IMG/VR virus record: IMGVR_UViG_3300042881_000341
Location: 1 to 37,284 of that record
Strand: one strand, 5' to 3'
Source: a virus
DNA length: 37,284 nucleotides
Shown here piece by piece: positions 6,453 to 13,738 of this stretch (its first letter is position 1; each line of letters begins with the position of its first letter). The translations under genes and the position numbers were made by a program. The notes below the pieces were generated by a model, which saw only the letters and a program-made list of their open reading frames with translations, did not search any database and was not told the origin of the DNA.

Positions 6453-6841
6453 CAAAAACAGAAATACTAGATCATTTTGCGGTAAACGCAATGCAAGCAT
6501 TAATTGAAAAAATGGGAGTTACAAACCCTTTTGCCATGGCTCAAACTTCTTATCGTATGGCTGTAGAAATGCTTGAGCATCGTGAGCGTATTTTGAGAGA
6601 GTGGCAAAAAGAACAAGAGATGCAACACAAACAGCAAAACTCTGACATTAAAGACCTTGATTTGCCGATTAGGTATCACCGATGTTTAGTGTCAGAGAAT
6701 ATCTTAATGAAACAAGATCTTTGCAACTGGACAGAACGAGAAGTAAGACGAATTCCAAATCTAGGCGTAAAAGGATTGCAATTTGTTAAAGAAGCAATGG
6801 TTTTGCATGGATTGAAATTTAAAGGACAACAAGATGCTTGA
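6449..6841 (+). CDS. protein with RNA polymerase alpha C-terminal-domain-like module
   Basis: A 130-aa protein in two parts. Residues 1-62 are a helical, coiled phage segment (ILDHFAVNAMQALIE...EMLEHRERILREWQKEQEMQ). Residues 67-123 align closely with bacterial RpoA C-terminal domains: IKDLDLPIRYHRCL, then DLCNWTEREVRRIPNLG, then VKGLQFVKEA...HGLKF. Arg75 falls at E. coli alpha Arg265, and Gly106 and Lys108 fall at Gly296 and Lys298, the UP-element contacts; Asn268 and Ser299 are replaced. No other RNA polymerase part is present. It could bind DNA or regulators as a stand-alone alpha-CTD mimic; that role is inferred. Confidence 0.75.
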   Translation: MTKTEILDHFAVNAMQALIEKMGVTNPFAMAQTSYRMAVEMLEHRERILREWQKEQEMQHKQQNSDIKDLDLPIRYHRCLVSENILMKQDLCNWTEREVRRIPNLGVKGLQFVKEAMVLHGLKFKGQQDA

Positions 6842-7001
6842 ACAAAAAAGGGACGCACCCAATAACCCTCCATATTGGGTATGCACTAACTGTAAATGGG
6901 CTTTTGAGGCATTACAAGCCGCAAATAGACATAGATGTAACAACCAAGATAAGGAAGACAATGGGCAAAGGTTCTACTCCAAGAAAATTCTCAGTAACTA
7001 A
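6834..7001 (+). CDS. 55-aa zinc-finger-like microprotein
   Basis: A short frame overlapping the upstream gene by eight bases. It contains YWVCTNCKWAFEALQAANRH followed by RC, that is C-x2-C with a helix and then H-x-C about 12 residues on, close to a C2H2/C2HC finger. No large domain surrounds it. Its 3' end overlaps the next gene by 41 bases in another frame. Probably a small nucleic-acid- or protein-binding factor; exact role unknown. Confidence 0.55.
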   Translation: MLEQKRDAPNNPPYWVCTNCKWAFEALQAANRHRCNNQDKEDNGQRFYSKKILSN

Positions 7002-7161
7002 CGAAGAATATGCAAACCGATGGAACGCCATTTTCGGAAAAGATAATGACTCGCAAGAAAACAAAGAGAAAGCATTGGAATCTGGTGAATCCGATATCTC
7101 ATGCCCTAGTGGGGGCATCGATAACTCAGAGGGACAAGCTGGACAAACTCAGACTCCTTGA
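6961..7161 (+). CDS. small phage protein beginning MGKGSTPR
   Basis: A 66-aa protein. The first 28 residues (MGKGSTPRKFSV, then EEYANRWNAIFGKD) are typical of short phage proteins I recall as usually about 35-45 residues long. Here the frame continues through a hydrophilic, low-complexity tail of about 38 residues, most of it lying over the start of the next gene in a different frame. A longer in-frame start at 6838 is rejected because it lies over the finger gene. Function unknown. Confidence 0.6.
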   Translation: MGKGSTPRKFSVTNEEYANRWNAIFGKDNDSQENKEKALESGESDISCPSGGIDNSEGQAGQTQTP

Positions 7162-7507
7162 GTACTCAGCATTAGACGCAATGACAAAAGGCTCTGGAAC
7201 TATCCTAGACTGGCGTACCTTGGTAGATGTTCTAAATTTGTCTGAAATGATGGGAAAGAATGGAGTAGGCCCAGAGGTGCTACCTATTTGCCAAACAGCA
7301 CAGGATAGCCTCCACAAAGCCGCCTTGCGCTACCAAGAGACAAAGAAGATGGGATTAGATGGGCAAGGTATAAAAGCCATCAGAGAATTGATTGAGTATG
7401 CTGATTTGCAACAGGGAAGTATCTCAAGATCAGAGTTTGAGAGATACATTCAGAAAACAAAAGACTACATAAAGTCAAATGGGAATCTGGTGGTAGAGAT
7501 TGAATAA
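7046..7507 (+). CDS. conserved helical phage protein, unknown function
   Basis: A 153-aa protein starting TRKKTKRKHWNLVNPISHAL, with a basic N-terminus and then helices (DKLRLLEYSALDAMTKG, DWRTLVDVLNLSEMM, ALRYQETKKMGLDGQG, SRSEFERYIQKTKDYI). From memory the plan matches a family common in phages of Betaproteobacteria near Ref-like nucleases, with no established role. I start it at the ATG at 7046 rather than 7010 because the basic start is the usual one. Overlaps the next start by eight bases. Confidence 0.65.
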   Translation: MTRKKTKRKHWNLVNPISHALVGASITQRDKLDKLRLLEYSALDAMTKGSGTILDWRTLVDVLNLSEMMGKNGVGPEVLPICQTAQDSLHKAALRYQETKKMGLDGQGIKAIRELIEYADLQQGSISRSEFERYIQKTKDYIKSNGNLVVEIE

Positions 7508-7757
7508 CAAACTTTCTAGTCGTGAAAGACTACACCTCGCAAGGGTTAAAGAGATGCCTTGTGGGGTCTGTGGTCAGGCAGGGCCATCAGATGCTCACCA
7601 CATTGAGCAGCACCAGCAGTATCTTTGTATTCCGCTATGTAAGGACTGCCATCAGGGTAGCCACAATGGAATTCATGGACAAGCAAGAATCTGGTCGGTT
7701 TATAAACACACAGAAATGTCAGTTTTAAACGAAACCCTGAGAAAGTTGATAGGATAG
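7500..7757 (+). CDS. Ref-like HNH (RecA-dependent nuclease family) protein
   Basis: An 85-aa protein with a zinc-HNH pattern: CGVCGQAGPSDAHHIEQHQQ, then LCKDCHQGSHNGIHGQ. The CxxC and CxxCH pairs hold a metal and the DAHH...H residues form the nuclease centre. This is the core of the phage P1 Ref family (recombination enhancement function), which cuts DNA with RecA. It is shorter than P1 Ref, lacking its long N-terminal region. The start is TTG at 7500; the only in-frame ATG is too far inside. Last gene before the terminator. Confidence 0.7.
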   Translation: MNNKLSSRERLHLARVKEMPCGVCGQAGPSDAHHIEQHQQYLCIPLCKDCHQGSHNGIHGQARIWSVYKHTEMSVLNETLRKLIG

Positions 7758-7780
7758 AGACACTCGTTGCCATGAGTTTT

Positions 7781-7806
7781 AGAGGGCTTGTATGCCCTCT
7801 TTTTTT
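7781..7806 (+). terminator. rho-independent terminator ending the left early operon
   Basis: AGAGGGC (7781-7787) and its exact complement GCCCTCT (7794-7800) form a stem with a six-base loop, followed by an unbroken run of T (7800-7806). It lies 24 bases after the Ref-like gene and separates the early genes from the late operon. Confidence 0.92.
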
Positions 7807-7840
7807 GTGCGAAAATAGTACAAACTCCATGAGGATTGCC

Positions 7841-8347
7841 ATGACAGGCTTGCTAGAACCATCCGTTAAGATTGAAATTGAGATACAAAGCCAAGAGAAA
7901 AGTGGCAAGGCTTGTCCTGTTGCTACAGGTGATGTAGAGGTCAATCTTGAGAATCGTCAGAAGGCCATCGACAAGGCTAACTATGGCCCAATGAACCCCA
8001 ACGAAGCAAACATGGATTACTGGCGTGAAATCAGTAAGACTTGGAGAAACTCACCAGTTCAGGCTAAGAAGTCTCGCTGTGGTAACTGTTCAGCCTTTAT
8101 CCAAACACCAAAGATGCTTGCTTGCATTGAGTCAGGCTTGGAGATGAATGGCGAGGAGATGGATGCTTGGGAAGTGATTGACGCTGGTGACTTAGGTTAC
8201 TGCGAAGTATTCGATTTTAAGTGTGCTTCCAAGAGAACTTGTGAGGCATGGATTGCAGGTGGGCCAATAACCGAGGATGAATATGATGGGAACGACAAAT
8301 CAGCAAGCTCTGGAAATGATGCAGAAGTTGATGCAGAAGAAGCCTAA
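7841..8347 (+). CDS. Cys-rich conserved phage protein heading the late operon
   Basis: A 168-aa protein. After a variable start it has NYGPMNPNEAN.DYW, then RCGNCSAFI (two Cys), a single Cys in MLACIESG, and DLGYCEVFDFKCASKRTCEAW with three more, giving six Cys that probably bind a metal or cluster. An acidic tail follows. From memory the same pattern occurs just before terminase genes in other aquatic podoviruses. The start at 7841 has GAGG six bases upstream; a longer frame from 7772 runs through the terminator and is rejected. Confidence 0.7.
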   Translation: MTGLLEPSVKIEIEIQSQEKSGKACPVATGDVEVNLENRQKAIDKANYGPMNPNEANMDYWREISKTWRNSPVQAKKSRCGNCSAFIQTPKMLACIESGLEMNGEEMDAWEVIDAGDLGYCEVFDFKCASKRTCEAWIAGGPITEDEYDGNDKSASSGNDAEVDAEEA

Positions 8348-8408
8348 ACCCATGCCTGTGCGTGGTGAGCGTACTGCAAAGAACAAAGCAAAGAAGCCTA
8401 AAAAATGA
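8286..8408 (+). CDS. 40-aa basic microprotein
   Basis: A short frame starting ATG GGA ACG (an adjacent ATG at 8283 is an alternative). The product begins MGTTNQQALEMMQKLMQKKP and ends in a Lys-rich tail (RTAKNKAKKPKK). It overlaps the upstream gene by about 60 bases and the next by four. Short Lys-rich proteins of this kind sit before the terminase in related phages; they may be virion-associated or bind DNA, but that is inference. Confidence 0.55.
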   Translation: MGTTNQQALEMMQKLMQKKPKPMPVRGERTAKNKAKKPKK

Positions 8409-8563
8409 AGGGCCTCTACGCTAATATCAATGCCAAACAAGATCGCATCAAGGCGCAAAAGGCTGCTGGTAAGACTCCAGAGCGTATGCGTAAAGTTGGC
8501 TCGAAGGGTGCGCCAACTGCGGATGCGTTTAAGCAAGCGGCTAAGACTGCTAAAAAGAAATGA
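8405..8563 (+). CDS. 52-aa basic microprotein (MKGLYANI type)
   Basis: A short Lys-rich protein starting MKGLYANINAKQDRIKAQKA, then GKTPERMRKVGSKGAPTADAF and a KKK end. From memory this pattern is a very common small protein in aquatic phage late operons. ATGA overlaps on both sides. No enzymatic motif; the density of Lys and Arg (about 30 percent) fits DNA or capsid-interior contact. Confidence 0.65.
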   Translation: MKGLYANINAKQDRIKAQKAAGKTPERMRKVGSKGAPTADAFKQAAKTAKKK

Positions 8564-8811
8564 TTAAGCGAGGCTCAGAGCAGTTTTCTGGCTATAACAA
8601 GCCTAAGAGAACTCCTGACCATCCAACCAAGTCTCACGCTGTTTTAGCGAAGTCTGGTGAGGATGTGAAGCTGATTCGTTTTGGTCAGCAAGGCGTAAAA
8701 GGTTCTGCCGATGGCACGAAGCGTAACGAGGCATTTAAGGCTCGTCATGCGGAGAATATTGCCAAGGGTAAGATGAGTGCAGCATATTGGGCTAATAAGG
8801 TCAAATGGTAA
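8560..8811 (+). CDS. conserved basic protein (MIKRGSEQFSGYNKPK type)
   Basis: An 83-aa basic protein. MIKRGSEQFSGYNKPKRTP is followed by LIRFGQQGVKGSADGTKRNEAF and KARHAENIAKGKMSAAYWANKVKW. These blocks recur, from memory, in phages with DUF5309 capsids, always near the terminase. Function is not known to me. It overlaps the preceding gene by four bases and is followed by GGAG before the next start. Confidence 0.7.
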   Translation: MIKRGSEQFSGYNKPKRTPDHPTKSHAVLAKSGEDVKLIRFGQQGVKGSADGTKRNEAFKARHAENIAKGKMSAAYWANKVKW

Positions 8812-8828
8812 TTAACTGGAGAATTTAA

Positions 8829-9143
8829 ATGAGTAAACTTGCTCGTGACGACAATGGTCAACTGACCCAAATTTATACACTTGGTACAACCCAAGTTATG
8901 ACTGTTACTGCTTCTAGCGTTCAGTCCAATGCTATTGCTTCTGATTGCACAATCATTCGCTTGGCAGTAGGTAGCGCATCACATTGTCACTTTCAGATTG
9001 GCTCAAACCCAACTGCATCATTGACAACAAGCCCTATGGCTCCTGCAAACTCTGTTGAATACCTAAAGGTTAGTGGTGGCGATAAGGTTGCTGTTATCCG
9101 TGGCGCTACTGCTGTTGATATTTCAATATCACAGGTGGCATGA
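8829..9143 (+). CDS. small beta-rich virion protein candidate
   Basis: A 104-aa protein made almost wholly of short alternating strands and turns (TQIYTLGTTQVMTVTASSVQS, IIRLAVGSASHCHFQIGSNPT, EYLKVSGGDKVAVIRGATAVDISI). The composition, rich in Ser, Thr, Ala and Val, suggests a beta-sandwich such as a head decoration or head-fibre subunit. The place before the terminase and the good ribosome-binding site (GGAG) fit an abundant late product. Assignment is by appearance only. Confidence 0.55.
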   Translation: MSKLARDDNGQLTQIYTLGTTQVMTVTASSVQSNAIASDCTIIRLAVGSASHCHFQIGSNPTASLTTSPMAPANSVEYLKVSGGDKVAVIRGATAVDISISQVA

Positions 9144-9307
9144 TGAAAATGACTAAAGCTGGTCAGAAAAAGGTTGGCAAGGTCATGGGTGAGTACAAAG
9201 AAGGCACTCTGCACTCTGGTAAGGGTGGCAAGGTTGTCAAGAACCCAAAGCAAGCTGTTGCCATTGCTCTTAGTTCTGCTAAAAAAGTAATGAAAAAAGG
9301 CAAGTGA
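9140..9307 (+). CDS. DUF6496-family small protein
   Basis: A 55-aa Lys-rich protein. Its KVMGEYKEGTLHSGKGGKVV, then NPKQAVAIALSSAKK, matches the DUF6496 pattern as I know it (K.M.EFK.GTL.SG.G..V....QA.AIALS.A). Members are frequent in phages and some bacterial genomes and have no known function. The ATG overlaps the upstream TGA; the next in-frame ATG at 9143 is an alternative start. Confidence 0.75.
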   Translation: MMKMTKAGQKKVGKVMGEYKEGTLHSGKGGKVVKNPKQAVAIALSSAKKVMKKGK

Positions 9308-9334
9308 TATAATAATTCTGCTTAATGTGAGCAG
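9305..9334 (+). promoter_or_regulatory. candidate extended -10 promoter with 5' stem-loop
   Basis: TGATATAAT (9305-9313) is a full extended -10 element (TGn plus TATAAT) with no clear -35. Just downstream, CTGCT (9318-9322) and AGCAG (9330-9334) can pair in the predicted leader. AGAGGAG precedes the GIY-YIG gene at 9372. It may serve the endonuclease and the terminase genes behind it. Confidence 0.45.
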
Positions 9335-9371
9335 ATACTAACCTTGACCAACCCTAGAGGAGTCAAACAAA

Positions 9372-9995
9372 ATGAACGAGCAAAGTGCCAGATGGTACGT
9401 CTATGAACTCATCAATCCAATCAATGGAAAGGTGTTTTATGTAGGCAAAGGAACTGGTAACAGAATAGACCAGCATGAGCGTGAAGCCGCTAAAGGGGTA
9501 TGCTCGAAAAAATGTAATAAAATCAATTACATAATTAAGCGTGGTTTCAAAATAAAGAAGCAAAAAGTAGCATTATTTTGGGATGAACAAGCTGCTTATG
9601 ACCATGAGACTGACTTAATTGCTCACTATGGTTTATCTAATCTCACAAACATCATGGCTGGTGGTCAAACCGCATTTGATAGACGCTTAGTTGAGCGTAA
9701 GACTCGAATCAAAGAGCCTCAGTTTTCTTTATCTGATTGGCTTGAAAAGAAAAAGCCAGATCATCCTACATTTAGCCGTTTTGCTGAATGGTTTAAGACT
9801 GGGATGTACACAGGCAAGAAAATATCTGTAAGTAGCGAAAACCCCAAACTTACATATCATTGTGTAGCTACAGAGATTGTCTATAACAAGATTCTTCCAT
9901 TCTTTTGGGAAAAGATTAAACAAGACGATATAGCCATTGAGATATTTACTCAAAGGATGAAACATCACAATGTGGAGTTGGTATATGGCGGCTAG
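9372..9995 (+). CDS. GIY-YIG homing endonuclease
   Basis: A 207-aa protein. WYVYELINPINGKVFYVGKG (about residues 8-27), then GTGNRIDQHE, is a GIY-YIG nuclease core of the LEM-3-like type, with the YVY and YVG strands and the Arg of GNRI; Glu at AYDHETDLI is the likely metal ligand. The C-terminal half (SDWLEKKKPDHPTFSRFAEW...) may recognise DNA. It lies directly before the small terminase gene, overlaps its start by 11 bases and holds its ribosome-binding site, which suggests insertion at this boundary. Confidence 0.85.
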   Translation: MNEQSARWYVYELINPINGKVFYVGKGTGNRIDQHEREAAKGVCSKKCNKINYIIKRGFKIKKQKVALFWDEQAAYDHETDLIAHYGLSNLTNIMAGGQTAFDRRLVERKTRIKEPQFSLSDWLEKKKPDHPTFSRFAEWFKTGMYTGKKISVSSENPKLTYHCVATEIVYNKILPFFWEKIKQDDIAIEIFTQRMKHHNVELVYGG

Positions 9996-10218
9996 AAAAC
10001 GAAAGGTTACTTTGAGCGATTCATGGAAAGATGGAATCAAAGCCTCTGTGATTATGGGGCGTTTGTATAACCATGTTCAAGGCGAAACAGAGATGAGTCA
10101 GAGTCAAATAAAAGCGGCTCAGATTATTCTTTCAAAACTTGTTCCTGATCTATCTCGTGCTGAGATTGCAGGTGATTCTGATAAGCCAATTGAGCATAAA
10201 GTCACATGGGCGAAGTAA
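9985..10218 (+). CDS. terS: terminase small subunit (putative)
   Basis: A 77-aa protein with basic start MAARKRKVTLSDSWKDGIKA, then LYNHVQGETEMSQSQIKAAQ, IILSKLVPDL. The MSQSQIKAAQIILSKLVPDL helix-turn-helix-like block is the usual mark of short terminase small subunits or terminase-adjacent DNA-binding proteins in such phages. The ATG at 9985 is preferred over 9970 because homologues start with the Lys/Arg-rich stretch. It overlaps the large subunit gene by 13 bases, typical of the pair. Confidence 0.75.
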   Translation: MAARKRKVTLSDSWKDGIKASVIMGRLYNHVQGETEMSQSQIKAAQIILSKLVPDLSRAEIAGDSDKPIEHKVTWAK

Positions 10219-11468
10219 TCGAAATCCCTTATGCACCAAGGGAACACCAACTAAAGGTTCACGAGTTACTAGATGGCAATAGGTTTGCTGTCGTAGTGGC
10301 TCATAGACGTTTTGGAAAGACTGTTGCTGCCCTCAATCACCTAATCCGTGAGGCGGTGCTAAACCAACAAGAGACACCTAGATACGCTTACATTGCTCCT
10401 ACATATGGACAAGCTAAAAGGGTGGCATGGGATTACTTAGTTAAGTACACACAGCCTCTGGGTGGGACTAGCAACATCTCAGAATTAAGGGTTGACTTCT
10501 GGGGTAGACGCATCCAGTTATATGGCTCAGACAATCCTGATTCCCTGCGAGGTCAGTTTTTCGATGGGGTAATCATTGACGAGGTAGGCGATCAGAACCC
10601 TAAGATATGGACTGATATCGTTCGCCCTGCCCTGACAGACCGCAAAGGTTGGTGTCTATTTATTGGGACTCCAAAGGGACACAACCACTTCAAAGAACTG
10701 CGAGACAGGGCTGAGAAAGAGGATGGGTGGGGTTTGCTAGAGTTTAAAGCCTCTGAGACAGGGGTGGTGGATGACACAGAACTGAAGGCGGCTCGTAATG
10801 AGATGGGTGAGGATAAGTATCGCCAAGAGTTTGAGTGTAGTTTTGACGCTGCCGTAGAGGGTTCTTACTATGGGCAAATCCTCAACGAGTTAGAAGACAA
10901 GAAGCATATGCAAGAGATTCCTTGGGAGGAACTCAGCAGAACCTTTACAGCTTGGGACTTGGGAATGGGTGACTCTACTTCTATCTGGGTGGCTCAGTTA
11001 GTAGGCACAGAGATCAGATTGATCGACTATTACGAGAATCATGGGGTAGGCTTAGATCACTATGTGAAGTGGATTAAAGATAACGACTACTCAAAAGCTG
11101 AACACATCTTGCCCCATGACGTTAGGGTTAGGGAGTTAGGCACAGGTAAGAGCAGATTAGAGATGCTTGAGGAAGCTGGACTAGAGATCAAGATAGCACC
11201 CAGAATGAGCCTAGACGATGGTATTCAGGCTGTAAGGCGTATTCTACCGAGGTGTTGGTTTAACGTGCCAAAGGTACAGACAGGATTAAACTGCCTGAGA
11301 AACTACCGCAGAGACTACGATGAAAAGCGTAAGATATTCTATGAAAGACCACTACACGATTGGTCTAGTCATGGAAGTGACAGTTTCAGATACTTAGCCC
11401 TTGGACTTGATGAAGGTCATAGTACTTGGTCTAAACCGATTAACAAAGCACCGAAATGGATTGTGTAA
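10206..11468 (+). CDS. terL: terminase large subunit
   Basis: A 420-aa packaging ATPase and nuclease. Walker A is AHRRFGKT (residues 32-39), Walker B is GVIIDEVG (about 120-127) and a coupling motif FIGTPKG follows (about 152-158). The RNase H-like nuclease begins with FTAWDLGMGDSTSIWV (about 246-261), and a late Asp-containing HDWSSHGSDSFRYLALG closes the active site near residue 400. Length and order match complete terminases. It translocates DNA through the portal and cuts concatemers. Confidence 0.95.
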   Translation: MGEVIEIPYAPREHQLKVHELLDGNRFAVVVAHRRFGKTVAALNHLIREAVLNQQETPRYAYIAPTYGQAKRVAWDYLVKYTQPLGGTSNISELRVDFWGRRIQLYGSDNPDSLRGQFFDGVIIDEVGDQNPKIWTDIVRPALTDRKGWCLFIGTPKGHNHFKELRDRAEKEDGWGLLEFKASETGVVDDTELKAARNEMGEDKYRQEFECSFDAAVEGSYYGQILNELEDKKHMQEIPWEELSRTFTAWDLGMGDSTSIWVAQLVGTEIRLIDYYENHGVGLDHYVKWIKDNDYSKAEHILPHDVRVRELGTGKSRLEMLEEAGLEIKIAPRMSLDDGIQAVRRILPRCWFNVPKVQTGLNCLRNYRRDYDEKRKIFYERPLHDWSSHGSDSFRYLALGLDEGHSTWSKPINKAPKWIV

Positions 11469-11647
11469 TGTATGTAGAACGCCAAGGGGTTAATTTTGCC
11501 CCTAAGATAAAAGAACTTGAAAACCGCATTGAGATGTTGGAAAATGTGATAAAAGAGTTAAAATCGGATAAACCCCGAATGGGTCGCCCTCCAAAGGACA
11601 AACATGGCACAGAACGAATTGTTGTCGATAATTCAAGCGGAAATTGA
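11468..11647 (+). CDS. short coiled-coil protein with AT-hook-like tail
   Basis: A 59-aa protein: MYVERQGVNFAPKIKELENR, then heptad-like IEMLENVIKELKSDKP, then MGRPPKDKHG, where GRPPK resembles an AT-hook core. The start is the ATG that shares a base with the terminase stop (TAATG), not 11456. It overlaps the portal gene by 44 bases. Between terminase and portal in related phages there is often such a helper; it may bridge DNA and the packaging machine, which is inference. Confidence 0.6.
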   Translation: MYVERQGVNFAPKIKELENRIEMLENVIKELKSDKPRMGRPPKDKHGTERIVVDNSSGN

Positions 11648-13736
11648 TGACTCGATTGGCTACATCGAAAGCGAGACTGTAGAGCAGCGCAAACAAGCAC
11701 TAGAGGCTTACTTACGTCAACCTTACAATAATGAAGTCGAGGGAAAGTCTCAGATCGTTACAGGTGAGGTAGCCGAAGCAATTGATGGTGCTCTACCCTC
11801 CTTAGTTCGCATCTTTACAGGCTCAGACAATATTGTTGTTTTTGAGCCACAAGGCCCTCGTGATGAAGCCTCTGCCAAGCAAGCTACAGACTACTGTAAC
11901 TGGGTATTCAACAGGGATAACGAAGGTGTAGCCATTCTGCATGATTGGTTCAAAGATGCTTTGCTTCAGAAAAATGGCGTAGTTAAAGCCTATTGGGAAG
12001 ACAAAGAAAACATTACCAAAGAGCGTTACTTCAACTTGTCTAACGATGAGTTGGCAATGCTTATGTCTGACGACTCAATGGAGATTGTCGAGCAAGACAC
12101 AGAAGAATTCCCCATCCTAGATCAAATGGGTAATCCCATGATTGACCCAATGGGTATGCCAATGATTAACCAAATCCACAATGTTGTTGTTCAACAGAAA
12201 AAGATGGTTGGTCGGGTTCGCATTGAGAACGTACCCCCAGAGGAGTTCTTGATTAGCAAGAAGGCTCGCACGATTGCTGATAGCCCATTCGTAGCCCACA
12301 GACAGATGCTGACTCGTAGTGACTTGATCGCTATGGGTTTTAACAAGAAGCAGGTAGAAGGTCTGCAAATGGATGATGCTTTGGCATACACTCCAGAGCG
12401 TGTGGCTCGATTCTCTGCTGGTGAGCAACCTTACCAAGTACAGACTGATGACCCATCCATGCAAGAGATTGAGGTCTTTGAGTGCTATGTAAAGACTGAT
12501 GTAAATGGTAAAGGTATCGCCTCTCTCGTTCAGGTGTTCTACGCATCTAATGAGATTCTTGAGGATGAGAAGGGTAAAGAGATGGTCGAGGAAGTGGACT
12601 ATGTTCCTTTCCACTCAATCTGCCCCATCCCAATTCCACACAAGTTCTTTGGTAACTCTCTTGCTGATAGAACCACAGACATTCAGCTAATCAAGACTAC
12701 GATCACTCGTCAGATTCTTGATAACCTATACCTGACAAACAATGCACGAGTAGTCGCTGTTGAAGGTCAAGTAAACCTAGACGACTTGCTTACATCTACC
12801 GCTGGTGGTGTTATTCGTGCCAAGTCTCAGGGTGCTGTATCTCAATTGGTTGTGCAGAACGTAGCTACTGCTGCTTTCCCAATGCTCCAGTACTTGGACA
12901 CAATGCAGTCTAAGCGTACTGGCGTGTCTGATGCTTCACAGGGTTTAGACCCATCTATCTTGCAGAACGTGACTGCTGCGGCTGTTGCTTCTATGCAACA
13001 AGCTGGTGCAGGTAAGATTGAACTGATGGCTCGTTTGTTTGCTGAGACAGGTGTTAAATCTCTGTTTAAGGGTATCTTGCATCTACTGTGTAAGTACCAA
13101 GACAAGCCACGTTTGGTGCGTATGCGTGGTGAATTCGTAGAGTTTGACCCTCGCACATGGGCTAACCAGTACGATGTAGCGATCAATGTAGGTTTAGGTG
13201 CTGGTAACAGACAAGAGCAAATGGCTATGCTTCAGATGGTTCTTGCCAAACAAGAGCAACTGATTGCACAGTACGGCCCTGCTAACCCTTATGTCTCACC
13301 TGCTCAGTATCGTTCTACCTTGGGTCGGATGGTTGAGTTGGCAGGGTTTAAGGATTCTGGTGAGTTCTACAAAGCGATCACACCAGAGCAAGATCAAGCA
13401 TTGTCTAACCCTCCTCCACAACAGCAACAGATGCCTCCAGAAGTTGAGGCTTTGATGGCTAGGACTCAGGCTGAGATTCAGGCTAACCAACAAAAAGCCC
13501 AAGCTGATATGCAATTGCAACAACAGCAAATGCAGATTGATATGCAGATGGCTCAACAAAAGGCAAGCCTTGAGATGCAGTTAATGCGTGAGAAAGAGGC
13601 TGCTAAGTTGATGCTTGAGCGTGAGAAGCAACAGGCTTACTTTGCTATGAAGCAACAAGAGTTTGAGGTTGAGGCTCAACTGAAAGCTATGAAGGTCGGT
13701 GCTGGTATCACTTCTAATGTTGAGATCAAAGGTTAA
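11604..13736 (+). CDS. portal protein (P22-like)
   Basis: A 710-aa protein of the size and layout of P22-like portals. The N-terminus has EQRKQALEAYLRQPYNNE and SQIVTGEVAEAIDGALPSLVRIFTG; the middle has RVRIENVPPEEFLI, and PIPIPHKFFGNSLADRTTDI, the typical stem region; the C-terminus from about residue 615 is a long Gln/Met-rich helix that would form the barrel. It makes the dodecameric ring through which DNA enters, sitting beside the terminase gene as usual. Confidence 0.9.
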   Translation: MAQNELLSIIQAEIDDSIGYIESETVEQRKQALEAYLRQPYNNEVEGKSQIVTGEVAEAIDGALPSLVRIFTGSDNIVVFEPQGPRDEASAKQATDYCNWVFNRDNEGVAILHDWFKDALLQKNGVVKAYWEDKENITKERYFNLSNDELAMLMSDDSMEIVEQDTEEFPILDQMGNPMIDPMGMPMINQIHNVVVQQKKMVGRVRIENVPPEEFLISKKARTIADSPFVAHRQMLTRSDLIAMGFNKKQVEGLQMDDALAYTPERVARFSAGEQPYQVQTDDPSMQEIEVFECYVKTDVNGKGIASLVQVFYASNEILEDEKGKEMVEEVDYVPFHSICPIPIPHKFFGNSLADRTTDIQLIKTTITRQILDNLYLTNNARVVAVEGQVNLDDLLTSTAGGVIRAKSQGAVSQLVVQNVATAAFPMLQYLDTMQSKRTGVSDASQGLDPSILQNVTAAAVASMQQAGAGKIELMARLFAETGVKSLFKGILHLLCKYQDKPRLVRMRGEFVEFDPRTWANQYDVAINVGLGAGNRQEQMAMLQMVLAKQEQLIAQYGPANPYVSPAQYRSTLGRMVELAGFKDSGEFYKAITPEQDQALSNPPPQQQQMPPEVEALMARTQAEIQANQQKAQADMQLQQQQMQIDMQMAQQKASLEMQLMREKEAAKLMLEREKQQAYFAMKQQEFEVEAQLKAMKVGAGITSNVEIKG

Positions 13737-13738
13737 TC

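Noticed and set aside
7772-7840. Longer N-terminus for the Cys-rich late protein
   Set aside because: The extension runs through a strong terminator hairpin and T run; ATG 7841 has a proper GAGG upstream.
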